Positions 5,148 to 6,791 of a stretch of 6,791 nt of DNA are shown here, piece by piece (position 1 is the stretch's first letter; each line of letters starts with the position of its first letter). The notes below the pieces were generated by a model. It was not told the DNA's origin. It saw only the letters and a program-made list of their open reading frames with translations, and ran no database searches. The stretch is from positions 1 through 6,791 of the forward strand of contig DQYP01000213.1 of NCBI GenBank assembly GCA_011043375.1, given 5' to 3'. The position numbers were made by a program, and so were the translations under genes. The stretch is from Thermotogaceae bacterium (GTDB taxonomy: Bacteria > Thermotogota > Thermotogae > B21-G9 > HyVt-16).

Positions 5148-6405
5148 TCACGTGGTAGAAAGATACATCACAAAAGGCAAGCAGTTTAAACTGCTGGTCA
5201 TGACCTCTTTGATTTGGATGATAGGTGCTGCTGGTGTCATGGTTTTAACATTCGCTGTACCTGATATTATCTCTGAATGGAAAATATCCTCTACAATTAT
5301 GAGCACGATTATAAGTTCAACGTTCATGGGTATGCTCATTGGTGCAATATCTTCCGGTATTCTCATAGATCTATTCGGTAGGAAAAGTGGCACAATCTTT
5401 TATTTGACTTGTTCCATCGTATTTACCTTTTTGTTTGGATTTTCCAATTCTCCTCAAGTGGCAGTTTTATTACGATTTCTCTCGGGAATAGGATACGGCG
5501 GATTACTACCTGCAGTTAATACCTATCTATCCGAATATACTTCTATAAAAATACGTGGAAGGTATTTAGTACTTCTCGAGTCAAGTTGGGCTGTAGGAAG
5601 TATATTAATAGCTTGGTTTGCTGTTACATTCGCTGAAAGATTTGGTTGGAGATGGAATTTTTGGATATTTTTGATCGGCTGTGCAATTTTTCCATTTATC
5701 CTATCCGAAAAGGAAACTCCCAAATATATTTTCAAAAAATATGGGAAAGAACGTCTTGAAAAATCGTTTGGGAAAATAGATGATCACATTGAATCGATTG
5801 AAGAATCTAGGATAACTCTGGCCTCCCTTTTTGCCAAAAGACATTTGAAAAAAACTCTGTTAGTAATGATAGCCTGGTTCACTGTGAGTTTTGTCTATTA
5901 TGCGTTGTTTTCATGGGCACCGAAGATATTCATTTCACAATTGGGTATATCTGTAGCACAAGCCAAATGGTTCACCTTTTTTATGTACATAGCACAGTTA
6001 CCAGGTTATCTTTCTGTAGCATATTTGATAGAGAAGATTGGAAGAAAATTGACCCTCTCTCTTTATTTCACTGGTATGGGAATTTCCTCACTCTCGTTAT
6101 TCCTTGTGAGTGGTGATGTTTCGTTTTTGACGATAATGTTGATAATATCCTTTTTCACCCTCGGGGTCTGGGGAATGGTTTATGCATACACTCCAGAACT
6201 TTTCCCAACCAGTTTTAGAGGTACCGCAAACGGTTTTGCAGGAGCTATGGCAAGGGTTGCTGGAATAATTGCTCCATATTTTACGGGGTACTTTATAGAT
6301 AAATCAATATTCATCGCATTGATTGTAATAACGATCATGAGTCTTATCACCGGATTCTTAGTTTTCCCACTTGGTGTTGAGACAAAAGATAAAGCTATAA
6401 ATTAA
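5137..6405 (+). CDS. niaP: NiaP, major facilitator superfamily niacin transporter
   Basis: This 422-residue inner-membrane importer of nicotinate or nicotinamide has about twelve hydrophobic segments in two halves, separated by a charged loop at about residues 190-240. It carries MFS motif A as GILIDLFGRK (74-83) with its second-half echo LIEKIGRK (297-304), and YTPELFPTSFRGTANG (351-366). Segments such as IAWFTVSFVYYALFSWAP, AQLPGYLSVAYLIEKIGRK and LGVWGMVYAYTPE closely resemble, from memory, Bacillus subtilis NiaP (YceI), so niacin is preferred over a sugar substrate. The neighbour gives independent support: it overlaps niaR by 11 bases (20 or 26 with the alternative starts at 5128 or 5122), so repressor and importer share one transcript. 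TTG is the likely start codon. Import would feed the pncB-type salvage route to NAD, encoded elsewhere if present. Confidence 0.9.
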   Translation: MKIDHVVERYITKGKQFKLLVMTSLIWMIGAAGVMVLTFAVPDIISEWKISSTIMSTIISSTFMGMLIGAISSGILIDLFGRKSGTIFYLTCSIVFTFLFGFSNSPQVAVLLRFLSGIGYGGLLPAVNTYLSEYTSIKIRGRYLVLLESSWAVGSILIAWFAVTFAERFGWRWNFWIFLIGCAIFPFILSEKETPKYIFKKYGKERLEKSFGKIDDHIESIEESRITLASLFAKRHLKKTLLVMIAWFTVSFVYYALFSWAPKIFISQLGISVAQAKWFTFFMYIAQLPGYLSVAYLIEKIGRKLTLSLYFTGMGISSLSLFLVSGDVSFLTIMLIISFFTLGVWGMVYAYTPELFPTSFRGTANGFAGAMARVAGIIAPYFTGYFIDKSIFIALIVITIMSLITGFLVFPLGVETKDKAIN

Positions 6406-6451
6406 GATTCATGGATCTCTTCGATAAGTTTATAAGTCTTCAACCTGCCTT

Positions 6452-6480
6452 AAGAAACGATGTTTCTTGCAATATTTTTT
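6452..6480 (+). terminator. Weak candidate terminator after niaP
   Basis: AAGAAAC (6452-6458) and GTTTCTT (6462-6468) form a perfect 7-bp stem with a 3-base loop. It has only two G-C pairs, and six T residues (6475-6480) follow after a 6-base gap. This is the only terminator-like structure in the 176-base gap between niaP and the next gene, but it may be leaky. Confidence 0.5.
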
Positions 6481-6543
6481 AACCACATTTTGAGTGAAGA
6501 AAATATGTCAAATGTATTTGTTTAAAATTCGAAGATTAAATTC

Positions 6544-6552
6544 TGCTATAAT
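6544..6552 (+). promoter_or_regulatory. Extended -10 promoter for minC
   Basis: TGCTATAAT contains a perfect -10 hexamer (6547-6552) with the upstream TG of an extended -10 element. No good -35 lies 16-18 bases upstream, which extended -10 promoters tolerate. Transcription should start near 6558-6560, about 22 bases before the ATG. Confidence 0.68.
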
Positions 6553-6567
6553 TGATTTATAGAAAAT

Positions 6568-6575
6568 AGGAGGAG
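6568..6575 (+). promoter_or_regulatory. Ribosome binding site of minC
   Basis: AGGAGGAG is a strong match to the anti-Shine-Dalgarno sequence and ends 6 bases before the ATG at 6582. It fixes the start of the last gene. Confidence 0.8.
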
Positions 6576-6581
6576 AGAAAG

Positions 6582-6791
6582 ATGTTTACGGAGATCGTCG
6601 CCACAAAAAATGGACTTTTCTTATCTATAAAAGAATTTGAAGACATAGATACTGTGATATTGGAAGTTAAGGATAGAATAAGTAGCCTAAAACAACTCCT
6701 TGAAGAAGGAGACAAAATAGGTTTAATGTTCCATGAAAATTTCAAACGAGAATATATGCTCGAAATATTGAAAACAGTAGAAGAAAACGGT
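6582..6791 (+). CDS. minC: Probable septum site-determining protein MinC, N-terminal part
   Basis: Only the first 70 codons are in the window, and the frame stays open to the right edge. The peptide begins MFTEIVATKNGLFLSIKEFE and continues with a helix (residues 24-41) and GDKIGLMFHENFKREYMLEI. From memory this resembles the N-terminal domain of Thermotoga maritima MinC: a TKEGL-like first strand, a LxIK-type second strand, and GDRISLM after the first helix. MinC blocks FtsZ assembly away from mid-cell, with MinD bringing it to the membrane; the N-terminal domain is the part acting on FtsZ. The start is fixed by the strong binding site just upstream, and it has its own promoter, so it appears independent of niaR-niaP. 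The C-terminal beta-helix that would confirm the call is outside the window. Confidence 0.72.
   Translation, partial: MFTEIVATKNGLFLSIKEFEDIDTVILEVKDRISSLKQLLEEGDKIGLMFHENFKREYMLEILKTVEENG

Noticed and set aside
5913..6116. Second plus-strand frame within niaP
   Set aside because: It is out of frame with a clear transporter and has no family features.
5137..6405. Sugar transporter call for the MFS protein
   Set aside because: The general MFS motifs allow it, but the NiaP-like segments and the overlapping niaR gene favour niacin.
6518..6533. TTGTTT, TTTAAA or TTCGAA as a -35 box for minC
   Set aside because: Spacings to the -10 are 23, 20 and 13 bases, all unsuitable; the extended -10 explains the promoter better.
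6557..6745. Minus-strand frame opposite minC
   Set aside because: The plus strand has promoter, binding site and a MinC-like product; the antisense peptide resembles nothing known.

Overview
The window is an AT-rich, tightly packed bacterial segment with every recognisable gene on the + strand. The NiaR-type repressor, the MinC N-terminus and the general gene style resemble Thermotogales, for example Thermotoga or Pseudothermotoga. This placement rests on remembered protein similarity and was not tested by a search. No RNA gene, CRISPR array, insertion sequence or attachment site was seen, and no gene-free stretch exceeds 300 bases; the longest gaps are about 135 and 176 bases.

Positions 1-1645 hold the end of one operon: a DrrA-like ABC ATPase whose start lies off the left edge, followed 15 bases later by its ABC-2 permease. 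Positions 1646-4556 hold a second, self-contained ABC operon. A promoter and an 8-bp inverted repeat with a 13-bp gap (a probable autoregulatory operator) precede a short YtrA-type GntR regulator. This is followed by an ATPase, one ABC-2 permease and a second ATPase, with overlaps or short gaps between them, and a good intrinsic terminator. The unusual point is two different ATPases with a single permease, under a regulator class linked in Gram-positive bacteria to cell-envelope stress and antibiotic export.

Positions 4572-6480 form a niacin-salvage operon. A near-consensus promoter carries an inverted repeat in its spacer and drives niaR (nicotinate-responsive repressor of NAD genes, 3H domain) and niaP (major-facilitator niacin importer). 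The two genes overlap, and both probably start with TTG. A weak hairpin and T-run follow.

From 6544 an extended -10 promoter and a strong ribosome binding site lead into the first 70 codons of a probable minC, the division-septum inhibitor, which runs off the right edge.

The items most worth a second look are the GntR operator, the two-ATPase/one-permease layout, a striking set of three mutually complementary segments inside the gntR coding sequence, and the candidate NiaR operator. Nothing here amounts to a clearly undescribed system; the substrates of both ABC exporters remain unknown.
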